A DNA stretch of 35,812 nt from Rhodospirillales bacterium URHD0017 (GTDB taxonomy: Bacteria > Pseudomonadota > Alphaproteobacteria > Reyranellales > Reyranellaceae). The notes below the pieces were generated by a model. That model did no database searches. It saw only the letters and a program-made list of their open reading frames with translations, and was not told where the DNA came from. Position numbers and translations under genes: made by a program. Where the stretch lies: positions 1 through 35,812 of the forward strand of contig FODP01000039.1 of assembly GCA_900110395.1 (NCBI GenBank), given 5' to 3'. Shown piece by piece: positions 1-7,408 of this stretch (position 1 is its first letter; each line of letters opens with the position of its first letter).

Positions 1-317
1 AGAATGCCTTCGTCGAGAGCTTCAACGGGCGGCTGCGCGACGAATGCCTCAACGAGCACGTCTTCACCACGCTCGCCGAGGCCCGATGGATCGTCGAGGC
101 CTGGCGCGTCGACTACAACACGGTAAGGCCGCATGGCCGTCTGGGGCGGTTGCCTCCGGCGGTGTTCGGCGCTACGCGCAGACAGCCCGAAGAGCAACGG
201 GGCGGAACGCTGCGCTCGATCGGGGGCTTCGCGCCCCGCCCCGTTGCACCATCAACTACGAGAGCAAAAGAGGAACAGACTCAATCTGCTGACGTATGAG
301 ATGCGGGGAGCAGGTCA
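1..317 (+). mobile_element. IS3-family insertion sequence, right-hand part (truncated by the window start)
   Basis: This is the 3' part of an insertion sequence, holding the end of a DDE transposase and its terminal sequence. The inner boundary at 317 is set by comparison with the copy at the other end of the window: bases 223-317 are identical to the reverse complement of 35718-35812, and the two sequences diverge immediately afterwards. Read inward from the tip, the terminus begins TGACCTGCTCCCCGCAT, which has the TG start usual for IS3-type ends. The transposase stop lies 18 bases from the tip, as expected for the right end of such elements. The left half lies outside the window, so target-site duplications cannot be checked. 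Confidence 0.85.
3..299 (+). CDS. IS3-family transposase (OrfB), C-terminal 98 residues
   Basis: The frame is open from the window edge to a TGA at 297-299. The visible residues begin NAFVESFNGRLRDECLNEHV, the block that carries the catalytic glutamate (the E of ESFNG) of the DDE integrase core of IS3-family transposases. It is followed by a WRVDYNTVRPHGRLG segment, also typical of the C-terminus of that family. The first two catalytic aspartates lie upstream of the window. The protein would cut and join the ends of the insertion sequence. The tail after about residue 60 is Arg/Pro-rich and lies in the terminal part shared with the second copy. Confidence 0.88.
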   Translation, partial: NAFVESFNGRLRDECLNEHVFTTLAEARWIVEAWRVDYNTVRPHGRLGRLPPAVFGATRRQPEEQRGGTLRSIGGFAPRPVAPSTTRAKEEQTQSADV

Positions 318-395
318 ACGCCAACAGCGATGCAAGGTTTCTTGGTGCAGCGGCTCGCAGAACTGCGAACCGGCCACCACCAAGAACGCCACTGT

Positions 396-2300
396 CTAGA
401 CTCTTTTGCTTTGGCGCTGCCTGAACGCGGAGCGGCTCCGCACGGCGAGCGAAAGGTAACGATCACCTTCCTGATACATAAGTCCGTTCTCGACGAATTG
501 ATCGAGCAACGCCTGCGTTTCATGGGGTGCGAGGTCTTTTCCGAGCATTTGCTGGATGGGTCCAAAGCCCTGAATCCCGTCACAAAACAGGTAGATGCGG
601 GACTGTACCTCATCGAGCACGATCTTGCGGGCCTGCAGCTCCGAGCCGTTATCGAGCGGCCTGTTATCGTGAAGCGTTGTGAAACCGGCGCCCCGCTCGT
701 AGTAGAACAGCACATCGTTCTCCAGCCAGTAATTCATCCACTTCCGGTAGGCCTGAAGGGTCGGTTGAATGTAATCCTGCGGATCGCCCTGTTGGTCCCA
801 GTCGCCTTCGAAATAGTAAGCGATCTTTTCGTAGTCGATCAGGTGCTTGGGATACAGCATTTCATAAATCGGGAACGGCGTAAGCTTCAGACCGTATTGG
901 GCCGCATTGAAATGATACGGACTAAACCGTTCGAAAATGACCGGCGTTATGCCGGCTGGCGGAGGCAGATGAAAGAGCAAGCGGCACACACTCGCGAGGC
1001 TGTCATACTGACTTGGTTGCTCGCCGGGGAAGCCGTACAGAATATTCCATGAAGGTTCCACGTCATATTCAAAGCACCACTTCAGCAGCTGCACGTTCTG
1101 GATCGCCGTCACGCCCTTTTTCATCATTCGCAGGATTTCGCTATTCAGGCTCTCGATCCCTGGCTGTATTTGAGTGACTCCAGCCGCGGCAAGCTTTTGG
1201 ATGTGGTCCTTCCGCAGATTCGCCTTCACTTCGTAAAAGATCTGAAAATCGACTTCCGTTTCCGCCAGTTTGGGAAGCAGTTCCTGGAAGTAGTCCATGT
1301 CGATAATATTGTCGGTGGCGTTGAATGTGAGGCAGCGATACTTGTTGGAGAGCTCCATTAGCTCTTCGTAGACTCGGCCAGGTTTCTTCTTGCGGAAACT
1401 CATCGAGTCGCGATTCAAGCCACAGAATGTGCAATGGAACTTGGCTCCCCACCAGCATCCTCGGGATGATTCGAAAGGCAGCTGGATCGGCATATTCCGG
1501 TCGAGCTGCGTTCGCTCGACCTCCTTCATATAGTCGGAGTAGTCAGGAATGGGCGATTCATTCAGGTCACGAAGCATCTGAACGTCCGCATACCCGGCGA
1601 TCGCGCCCTTGCCATTTCGCATCGAAACGCCCGGTAGCCGTTCCAGGTACTTTTCGGAGCAGACATTTTCGAGCAGTCGCCCGAACGTCGCTTCGCCCTC
1701 TCCGTGTACGACATAGTCGACCCAGTCGAATGCTCTGAGTAGCTCGAAACCCATTTCAGCATCGACATTGGCTCCGCCGAACACAATCCGCATATTCGGA
1801 TGGCGTTCCTTGAGGTGCCTTGCGAGAAGTAGCGAGGAAAACGTCTGCGCGAACGTTGTCGAGAAGCCGACAACTGCATATTGGGCCCAGTGAATTCGGG
1901 TCATGCAGTCATCGATGAAGCGTGGAACGATTTCGTCGACAATGCTCCTGCACGTCGTTTCCGATCCGGTCAATACCTTCAGTCGCTCGGCGAGTTGCGC
2001 GCCCGTCTCAGTCGATTGGAGGTCTTCCCACGAATTCTTCATCCATCCGAGGCCGTTGGGTCCAAACAAGACACAGGAGAAGAACCATTCAGGATCGAGC
2101 GCCGACCTCACCGAAATACTTTCGTACAGATCAAACCCGAGCCTGCTCGCAAACTCGATGTTCAGATAGTGGGCGTCGGCTTCGAAGCCCGCATCCTTGG
2201 CGGTTCGCTTCAGGATGCCGAGCGCAATCGATGCCTGCGAGACCGCACCCCAGGGCATCTGCACCAAAGCGACGGGTTGCTTGATTGTTTGGAGGCGCAT
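396..2300 (-). CDS. Cobalamin-binding radical SAM enzyme, RiPP maturation type
   Basis: This is a radical SAM protein of the family annotated as RiPP maturation radical SAM protein 1. It has an N-terminal cobalamin-binding-like domain (about residues 1-240, opening VALVQMPWG and containing IVFGGANVDAEMG) and then the radical SAM core. The cluster motif is CWWGAKFHCTFC, with Cys about 282, 290 and 293, i.e. CX7CX2C rather than the common CX3CX2C. CX7CX2C is characteristic of this family. Known relatives C-methylate unactivated carbons of peptides, so methylation of the product of this locus is inferred. The frame is open to a GTG at 2351, but the ATG at 2300 has a better-placed GGA and puts the first beta strand at the N-terminus as in relatives. 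The upstream part may be foreign sequence. The gene faces away from the TfuA/YcaO genes. Confidence 0.85.
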   Translation of the reverse strand: MRLQTIKQPVALVQMPWGAVSQASIALGILKRTAKDAGFEADAHYLNIEFASRLGFDLYESISVRSALDPEWFFSCVLFGPNGLGWMKNSWEDLQSTETGAQLAERLKVLTGSETTCRSIVDEIVPRFIDDCMTRIHWAQYAVVGFSTTFAQTFSSLLLARHLKERHPNMRIVFGGANVDAEMGFELLRAFDWVDYVVHGEGEATFGRLLENVCSEKYLERLPGVSMRNGKGAIAGYADVQMLRDLNESPIPDYSDYMKEVERTQLDRNMPIQLPFESSRGCWWGAKFHCTFCGLNRDSMSFRKKKPGRVYEELMELSNKYRCLTFNATDNIIDMDYFQELLPKLAETEVDFQIFYEVKANLRKDHIQKLAAAGVTQIQPGIESLNSEILRMMKKGVTAIQNVQLLKWCFEYDVEPSWNILYGFPGEQPSQYDSLASVCRLLFHLPPPAGITPVIFERFSPYHFNAAQYGLKLTPFPIYEMLYPKHLIDYEKIAYYFEGDWDQQGDPQDYIQPTLQAYRKWMNYWLENDVLFYYERGAGFTTLHDNRPLDNGSELQARKIVLDEVQSRIYLFCDGIQGFGPIQQMLGKDLAPHETQALLDQFVENGLMYQEGDRYLSLAVRSRSAFRQRQSKRV

Positions 2301-2450
2301 GAGCATTCCGGCAGTTACAGGCACGCGAAAGCCTGCGAGCCCTTTCGACACAAGTCAATGATCTCGCCCGACGTCCTCCGGATGGGCTCGGCTGCCAACC
2401 AGAACCTGCTTCCGCACTACTGCCCGGTCAGTCGCGGCGCATGGTTGGGG

Positions 2451-2482
2451 GCGGATGTCATGTGCGGCGGATGTCATGTGCG
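2451..2482. repeat. Exact tandem duplication of a 16-base unit
   Basis: The unit GCGGATGTCATGTGCG occurs twice in direct succession (2451-2466 and 2467-2482) with no mismatch. It lies about 150 bases upstream of the radical SAM gene and 170 bases upstream of the small plus-strand gene. It could be a pair of binding sites for a regulator or tandem repeats near a transposon end. Confidence 0.9.
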
Positions 2483-2574
2483 GGAGACGAGCGGCGCCCG
2501 AACCGAACTGTTCTGGAGCTGGTCACGCTCGGCGCCTGGATCTCCCTTGCAGTGGGCTAGCGCGGGCTTCCTTC

Positions 2575-2604
2575 TTGACACGCTATGCGCCGCGAGCGTA
2601 AAGC
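2575..2604 (+). promoter_or_regulatory. Candidate sigma-70-type promoter for the small gene and GNAT/TfuA/YcaO genes
   Basis: A perfect -35 hexamer TTGACA (2575-2580) is followed after 18 bases by TAAAGC (2599-2604), a weak -10. The predicted start would lie about 40 bases before the ATG at 2651. No other good hexamer pair was noticed in this spacer. Confidence 0.4.
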
Positions 2605-2650
2605 CTATGGTGCAGTGTTTTCGGGATTGCGACTGTAAAAGAGGTTCGCC

Positions 2651-2869
2651 ATGCCACCGGGATTGCAAATCTTCAACGTCAACTACACCCTTGCCCGGAA
2701 ACTCTTCAAGCCCATTATCGTTTGTGACATCTCGCCGAATATCGCCGTCCAGGTTATCAACGTCGAGGGCGTCAACGAACAAGAGCTTCTCGGCTCCATG
2801 CGCGCGCTAAGCGCTTGGGATATGTCCAACGCGATAACGGAAAAACAACTCGGAAAAGCGTCGAAGTAA
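2651..2869 (+). CDS. Small protein, 72 aa, candidate RiPP precursor peptide
   Basis: I do not recognise this family. The ATG at 2651 has a purine-rich AAAAGAGG ribosome-binding site about 8 bases upstream and ends at TAA 2867-2869. The protein begins MPPGLQIFNVNYTLARKLF, has a hydrophobic middle (PIIVCDISPNIAVQVINVEG) with its only Cys, and a more polar C-terminal third containing SAWDMSNAITEKQLGK. It sits first in the plus-strand set, between the radical SAM gene and the GNAT/TfuA/YcaO genes, which is the usual place for a RiPP precursor, and it has a precursor-like length. It lacks a Cys/Ser/Thr-rich core or a leader I can name, so precursor status is inferred from position only. It could equally be a small partner protein. 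Confidence 0.55.
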   Translation: MPPGLQIFNVNYTLARKLFKPIIVCDISPNIAVQVINVEGVNEQELLGSMRALSAWDMSNAITEKQLGKASK

Positions 2870-2999
2870 CTTCCTGCGGAAGAGCTACTGGCATCCTGCT
2901 AAGCCAAAGGATCGAGTGTGACTGTGGCTAGTCTCACTTTTGTCCGGTGAAGAGGAAGGTTGTCTTCCTGCCATGGATTCGTGAGGGCGGAGGATCCGC

Positions 3000-3788
3000 A
3001 TGGCTGAGGATCCAAATGAAGGTCTAGCACCTCTACTCGCACTCGCGATCGATTGGCTTGCGCTGTCGGAGCGCTCGAACATCCCCCTGGAACTCACTGC
3101 ACACTCGCTGCGCGAGAGAGGGGATTGGAGACTTTCCATTTATCGAACGGGCTCGGAGATCGAAGGCGTTTCGATCGTCATGCCCCGGGGCGATTGGTTC
3201 CTGGAAGCCCGCGGACCATCCGCCGCCATTTACTTGGCCAACGCGGCAGCCATTCGTGGCCGGCGTCCTGCAACTCTGACCACCACGGAGCGCGTGCGCG
3301 CTCTGATTGCCCCGATCCTATCCGAGAAGGGCGCTGTCCGAGCGGAGTATGAGCTTCGGACCCTAATGTGCACGAAGGCGCCAAGTATCAAGGAGGGTCG
3401 CTGGGCCGTGAGCGCCGATCTTCCTGCCCTCAAGGAATACGAGCTGCTGATTGATCGCGATCAGCGCGAGCTCATCGATACTTCATGGGAAAGGCTGATC
3501 GCGCGAAAAGAGCTCGCCGTGCTCACCCGCAACGATGCTGTCCTGGCATCGATCAGACGTTACGGCCCAGCCCCATCGTTCGCGGGGATTGCCGATCTGT
3601 TTGTCGTCCCGCAAGCGCGCCGCGGCCGGATTGGGACCGGGCTTGCTGGCTTCGTTTTAGGAGAGATCCTGGCGCAGCGCCAAGCCGTGTACGTTCTTGT
3701 AGATGGGTCAGACGCGGTAACTTTGACATTCTACGACTCACTTGGCTTCGAGGATCTGGGAACCTGCTACAAAGCCGATCTCAAGTAA
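3000..3788 (+). CDS. GNAT-family N-acetyltransferase, 262 aa
   Basis: The C-terminal half is a GNAT fold. The acetyl-CoA pyrophosphate-binding loop is visible as VVPQARRGRIGTGLAGF (RRGRIGTG matching the Q/RxxGxG/A motif, about residues 203-219), and the last strand-helix unit reads TFYDSLGFEDLG. The N-terminal 110 residues are variable and may be a second, degenerate GNAT-like half. The start at 3000 has a strong GGAGG 6 bases upstream. It lies in the same orientation as the TfuA and YcaO genes, 16 bases before the likely TfuA start. It may acetylate the mature peptide as tailoring or self-protection; the substrate is not evident. Confidence 0.8.
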   Translation: MAEDPNEGLAPLLALAIDWLALSERSNIPLELTAHSLRERGDWRLSIYRTGSEIEGVSIVMPRGDWFLEARGPSAAIYLANAAAIRGRRPATLTTTERVRALIAPILSEKGAVRAEYELRTLMCTKAPSIKEGRWAVSADLPALKEYELLIDRDQRELIDTSWERLIARKELAVLTRNDAVLASIRRYGPAPSFAGIADLFVVPQARRGRIGTGLAGFVLGEILAQRQAVYVLVDGSDAVTLTFYDSLGFEDLGTCYKADLK

Positions 3789-3804
3789 CCGAGGGCCGGC
3801 CAGA

Positions 3805-4488
3805 GTGAATGCCGCAGCGGCCAGGGTAGTGTTTCTAGGACCCTCGTTGGATGCCAACGAAGCCGCAACCCGCTTGGAAGCGCGTTACCTCCCGCCCATT
3901 CGTCGCGGCGACCTGCCCCAAGTCATTGCGGAGGGTACTCGGTCTATTGGCATCATCGACGGCGAGTTCGGCCAGTCCCTGGCAGTATCGGTGATGGAGA
4001 TTTGCGCGGGACTTAGACAGGGCATTCGGATCTGGGGTGCCGCTTCCATGGGTGCGCTGCGTGCGGCGGAATGCCAGTCTGTTGGAATGGTAGGCGTGGG
4101 ATGGATCTTTCAACAATATGCCGGAGGACACTTGAGGAACGACGATGAAGTTGCACTGCTATTCAGTTCGCACGACCTTCGCGCCATCACCATTCCCCTC
4201 GTGAATATCCGTTGGGCGCTGCAACTGGCTATCGAAGAGGGCGTACTCTCGAAGTCATCGGCGGCAGCCTTAATTCCGTTGGCGCGTTCGGTTCGATTCA
4301 AAGCGCGACGTCACGAGGTGCTGCTGGAAGCAGCGTCCGGCTCCGCATGGTACTCGGGGATGCGTACACTGGTCGAATTCATGCGACAGAATCCGCTGCG
4401 CACGGACAGGAAGCGACTCGACGCGCTGTTGCTGCTCGACGCGGTGCACGAAAGCGCGCCAACAGATCCAATACACGCTTCGCCATGA
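3805..4488 (+). CDS. tfuA: TfuA-like protein, partner of YcaO in thioamide formation
   Basis: The protein matches the TfuA-like family: VVFLGPSLDANEA near the N-terminus, then IGIIDGEFGQ, IRIWGAASMGALRAAE and VGWIFQQYAGGHLRNDDEVA. The start is taken as GTG 3805, with GAGGG 9 bases upstream and 16 bases after the GNAT stop; an in-frame ATG at 3742 would overlap the GNAT gene. TfuA proteins act with YcaO enzymes to convert peptide amides to thioamides, probably by supplying sulfur. The name comes from trifolitoxin production in rhizobia. The YcaO gene follows at once, so the two are very likely functional partners. The C-terminal 80 residues are less conserved. Confidence 0.88.
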   Translation: MNAAAARVVFLGPSLDANEAATRLEARYLPPIRRGDLPQVIAEGTRSIGIIDGEFGQSLAVSVMEICAGLRQGIRIWGAASMGALRAAECQSVGMVGVGWIFQQYAGGHLRNDDEVALLFSSHDLRAITIPLVNIRWALQLAIEEGVLSKSSAAALIPLARSVRFKARRHEVLLEAASGSAWYSGMRTLVEFMRQNPLRTDRKRLDALLLLDAVHESAPTDPIHASP

Positions 4489-4522
4489 CGCAGATCGTTC
4501 CCCATACCGCGGCACGACGATC

Positions 4523-5728
4523 TTGAGGCCCCTGGCCGCCTGCCCCATACGGGCAAGGAACTGGCGCCATCACAAGGCATCCGACCTTCTGCCACTTGCC
4601 GAAAGGGAGGCGCGGCTGCTGGGTGCGGTCCGTCCCTCCGATATCGCCGGATTGGATGACCTGGAGACGCCGTGCTGGCAGGTTGTCCGCCCGAACGCCT
4701 TAGATATTCCGGGCAACGTGACAGTACTCACGGGCAAGGGGTGGGATGACGATCACGCGTTGCTTGGCGCATACATGGAGTTCCTGGAGCGGTATTGGGC
4801 GGAACGTTCAGACGTCGAGCAGCGAATCGCACGACCGTCAGAGTTGGCAAAGAAGGGAGAGTGGTTCGTCCCGCTAGCCGTAATGCCGCTGCCGTTGGGC
4901 GTAACCGATCCAGGAGATGAGCCGCTGGCATGGATCTCCGGAACAACGTTGCAAGGCCAGCGCATATGGGTTCCGGCGCATGACGTTCTTTGTCCATTCA
5001 CACCTCCATCGGGAGCGGCGAACCCGGCGATCTGGCGAAGCAATGGGCTGGCGTCAGGAGGGCATGCGACCGAAGCGGTGTTCTATGGCCTCCTGGAGGT
5101 CATTGAGCGAGATGCCATGGCAGTGGCGGAGCTGGGTCAACTGGGGAGAACTGTCGATATCAGGGACTTCCCATCGGGCACCGTACAAGACCTCAGGAAC
5201 AGGCTGAGGACACTCGGTATCGAACTCGAGGTGAAGCAAATCCCCGCCATTGGAAGTGTTCATGTCTTCGCCGCGTTTCTCGATGATCGCGAATCCGACA
5301 ACCCGATGAGATTGGTTGGCGGTCAAAGCGCTCACGTCGATCCACTACTGGCCATTGAGGATGCCATCCTGGAGGCGGTACAGACCCGTGCCGTGTTGAT
5401 CTCCGGTGGACGTGAAGATCTGGAGCGTTACGACATCTTCGTCGGCATGAGCTATGAGGCTGCCAGACGCGAAGGGCATTGGTGGTTCGATCCAACCGAA
5501 GACAGTGTGGGTTCGCCTTCAACTCCGCTTGCCCTTCCATCCGATCTGGCTGACGTTGTGTATCGGATCGGAGATGAGCTTCGCTCTCAAAAATTCTACC
5601 CCGTTATAATTATCCGACTCTCGCCACCCGACGCGGAGACGGTTGTCGTTCGGGTCATCATTCCCACGTGCTCGGAAATATCGCACCACAGCAAAAGACT
5701 GGGCCGAAGAATCCTAACAAATCTTTGA
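4523..5728 (+). CDS. YcaO-family ATP-dependent peptide-modifying enzyme (TfuA-associated)
   Basis: This is a YcaO enzyme, which phosphorylates peptide backbone amides with ATP to allow cyclisation or thioamidation. The ATP/Mg-binding blocks are present in order: HALLGAYMEFLERYW (about residues 77-91), SGGHATEAVFYGLLEVIERD (about 177-196) and QSAHVDPLLAIEDAILEAVQ (about 269-288). The length of 401 aa fits stand-alone YcaOs without a fused E1-like domain. No E1/ThiF partner is nearby, while a TfuA gene is directly upstream, so thioamide formation is favoured over azoline formation. The only start in the open frame near the expected N-terminus is TTG at 4523 with a poor ribosome-binding site. 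It starts 34 bases after the TfuA stop. The C-terminus lacks the Pro-rich tail typical of azoline-forming YcaOs. Confidence 0.9.
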   Translation: MRPLAACPIRARNWRHHKASDLLPLAEREARLLGAVRPSDIAGLDDLETPCWQVVRPNALDIPGNVTVLTGKGWDDDHALLGAYMEFLERYWAERSDVEQRIARPSELAKKGEWFVPLAVMPLPLGVTDPGDEPLAWISGTTLQGQRIWVPAHDVLCPFTPPSGAANPAIWRSNGLASGGHATEAVFYGLLEVIERDAMAVAELGQLGRTVDIRDFPSGTVQDLRNRLRTLGIELEVKQIPAIGSVHVFAAFLDDRESDNPMRLVGGQSAHVDPLLAIEDAILEAVQTRAVLISGGREDLERYDIFVGMSYEAARREGHWWFDPTEDSVGSPSTPLALPSDLADVVYRIGDELRSQKFYPVIIIRLSPPDAETVVVRVIIPTCSEISHHSKRLGRRILTNL

Positions 5729-6630
5729 CTGCGGCTGCGAGCTTCGTTGTTACGTGCGGGGTTGGTCGCTACGTATTTGACCTGCAGGACTTGTCAAATA
5801 AAGGTTGTTAGCGCAATTGCGATGAAGCTTCAGCCAAACAACATGGAGAGTGCCGTCATGCGTTTTAGAGAGAATCGGCTCCAGCGAGAGACCCATAGGC
5901 GGCAGTCAGGAGCCTCGGCAGAAAAGCGTGCCGTCGCATAGCAAATATCGGGCCTGGCCGAAGCCGGAGAGACAGTTCGCATAGGGCTATGGCGGAGGAT
6001 TGGAAACCCGGATCCAACGTTCTCCGTTTTTTGCGCGGCCCGTCAGCAAACTCTACTGTGCTTTGAAGCAAATGGGATAGCTGCAGCTAATGCCGGCAAC
6101 TGAATTGGCATGAGATCTCGAGTTCTTCTGCTGTCCTGGATGGCGCGTCGGGCTCAACCGGAGCTCATGCGACCTGATCATTGCGATTGCCTCAGGCTCT
6201 TTCATGCGCCCGTCCTGCGGTGACCGGACTATCGGATACTCGGGCGCCGAATGCCGACTGCTGGAGCGACGGTCCGGATGTCACAGAGATGCCTCACGAG
6301 TGCCTGAAGCAAAATGCGCTTTCAAACTTCGAGAGCGAATTTCTCGTCAGATATGCTATCCTGCATATTAACCTCAACCTGAAGTTTCTGTTGTTAGACG
6401 CCCGACAGCATCTTGTGCATGCTCGATAATGCGTCCTGTTCGGTTGGAAGACCGCGAAGATCAAGAAACCAGCGCCATGCTATCCGATGCATTGCCGTCC
6501 GCACTCCTGTGGGCCTAAGATGCCCCGGGCAGGCAGGAGAACTGCGTTTTCTTGGACACCACGACCCACTGACTCACAGTTCACTGCCAGCCACTGCATT
6601 TTGCGGCGATAGCGGGGGCGCTTCCCGTCG
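5729..6630. other. Long spacer after the YcaO gene; no convincing gene
   Basis: About 900 bases separate the YcaO gene from the response regulator. Base composition is more AT-rich than in the genes that follow, and open frames are short and of odd composition. The only short frame with a plausible ribosome-binding site is at 5858-5941. No clear terminator hairpin with a T-run was found. A second, unrecognised precursor peptide could be hidden here. Confidence 0.5.
5858..5941 (+). CDS. Possible 27-residue peptide downstream of the YcaO gene
   Basis: An ATG at 5858 is preceded by GGAG at a spacing of 8 bases and opens a 27-codon frame, MRFRENRLQRETHRRQSGAS followed by a short tail, ending at TAG 5939-5941. 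It is strongly basic. It is listed only because small peptides beside YcaO/TfuA genes deserve attention; it may be chance. Confidence 0.2.
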   Translation: MRFRENRLQRETHRRQSGASAEKRAVA

Positions 6631-7278
6631 ATGGACGTGCTCATCATTGACGGCCATCCTCTTGTCCACGAAGTCCTGGGCGGTCTTGTGCGTTCGGTGT
6701 TCGGCACCGTAACGCTTCGAACCGCGCGCGATCTGGAAGGCGCGACCGCAGTGATACGCAACACCCGAAAACTAGATTTGGCGCTTCTCGATCTGGCTCT
6801 TCAGGGTTGCGTGGGCATCGAAGCGTTGACGCAATTTCGCGGACTATGCCCGACCGTTCCGGTACTGGTCGTATCGGCCGATGACAGCCGCGGAACGATC
6901 ATCGCGGCGCTGAGGGCCGGCGCGATCGGCTACCTGCCCAAAACGCTGACACCGAAGGTGATGGGCGCTGCGATAAACCTGGTGAAAGCCGGCGGCTTCT
7001 ACGTCCCGTACGAGGTCCTCGGGCATGACCGCCTGGTCCCGCGTACAGAGGCGACGAACCGACCGGCTGCATCCACCCAGCTGGGGCTGACCGGCCGACA
7101 GCTGGAAGTGATGCAGCTGATCCAGAAGGGCTACAACAACCGCAAGATCGCCCGCCAGCTCGACATCTCGGAGAGCACGGTCAAGCAGCACCTGCACAGC
7201 ATCTTCAGCACGCTGAGGGTTTCGTCACGCACCGAAGCCCTGGCCGCCGCTCAGCATCTCGGCCTGCGGCAGGTCTAG
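6631..7278 (+). CDS. NarL/FixJ-type response regulator with LuxR helix-turn-helix
   Basis: The 215-residue protein has a receiver domain (1-120) and a LuxR-type DNA-binding domain (about 150-212: LTGRQLEVMQLIQKGYNNRK then ISESTVKQHLHSIFS). The phosphoacceptor is Asp54 in LALLDLAL and the conserved Lys lies in GYLPKTLT. The usual acidic pair near the N-terminus (DDHP in relatives) reads D7-G8-H-P, so one of the two Mg-binding acids is missing and phosphorylation may be weak or altered. No histidine kinase is next to it. It lies 130 bases upstream of, and in the same direction as, the multi-hydrolase genes and may regulate them; that link is inferred from position. Confidence 0.9.
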   Translation: MDVLIIDGHPLVHEVLGGLVRSVFGTVTLRTARDLEGATAVIRNTRKLDLALLDLALQGCVGIEALTQFRGLCPTVPVLVVSADDSRGTIIAALRAGAIGYLPKTLTPKVMGAAINLVKAGGFYVPYEVLGHDRLVPRTEATNRPAASTQLGLTGRQLEVMQLIQKGYNNRKIARQLDISESTVKQHLHSIFSTLRVSSRTEALAAAQHLGLRQV

Positions 7279-7408
7279 TCCAGACGCTGCAGCGTCAAAC
7301 AGAAGTTCTACATCCCCCATATCGATGGTTGTAGGCGGTTCGGTGAATTCCCGCTGAGCGCGGCCGGCGTTAGGCTGCGCACGATTCGAGTAGAGACGGG
7401 AGGAACCG

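Larger units (their letters stand above)
2352..2650. other. Divergent intergenic region of the RiPP locus, possibly with a mobile-element remnant
   Basis: This spacer separates the minus-strand radical SAM gene from the plus-strand small gene and should hold promoters for both. It contains an exact 16-base tandem duplication (2451-2482) and a promoter-like sequence (2575-2604). On the minus strand, just before the radical SAM start, a short frame reads RRTSGEIIDLCRKG, which resembles the first residues of some transposase helix-turn-helix regions. With the repeats, this suggests a decayed transposon end placed upstream of the radical SAM gene. The assignment is tentative. Confidence 0.35.

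Noticed and set aside
330..1052. A 240-codon plus-strand frame opposite the radical SAM gene
   Set aside because: It lies wholly over the radical SAM gene in antisense, shows no recognisable domain and has no ribosome-binding site.
6181..6429. An 82-codon plus-strand frame in the spacer before the response regulator
   Set aside because: Mixed composition, no ribosome-binding site and no resemblance to any family.
7283..7296. Perfect 14-base palindrome GACGCTGCAGCGTC after the response regulator
   Set aside because: It has no loop or T-run, so it is not a terminator; as an operator it has no second copy. It may be chance in GC-rich DNA.
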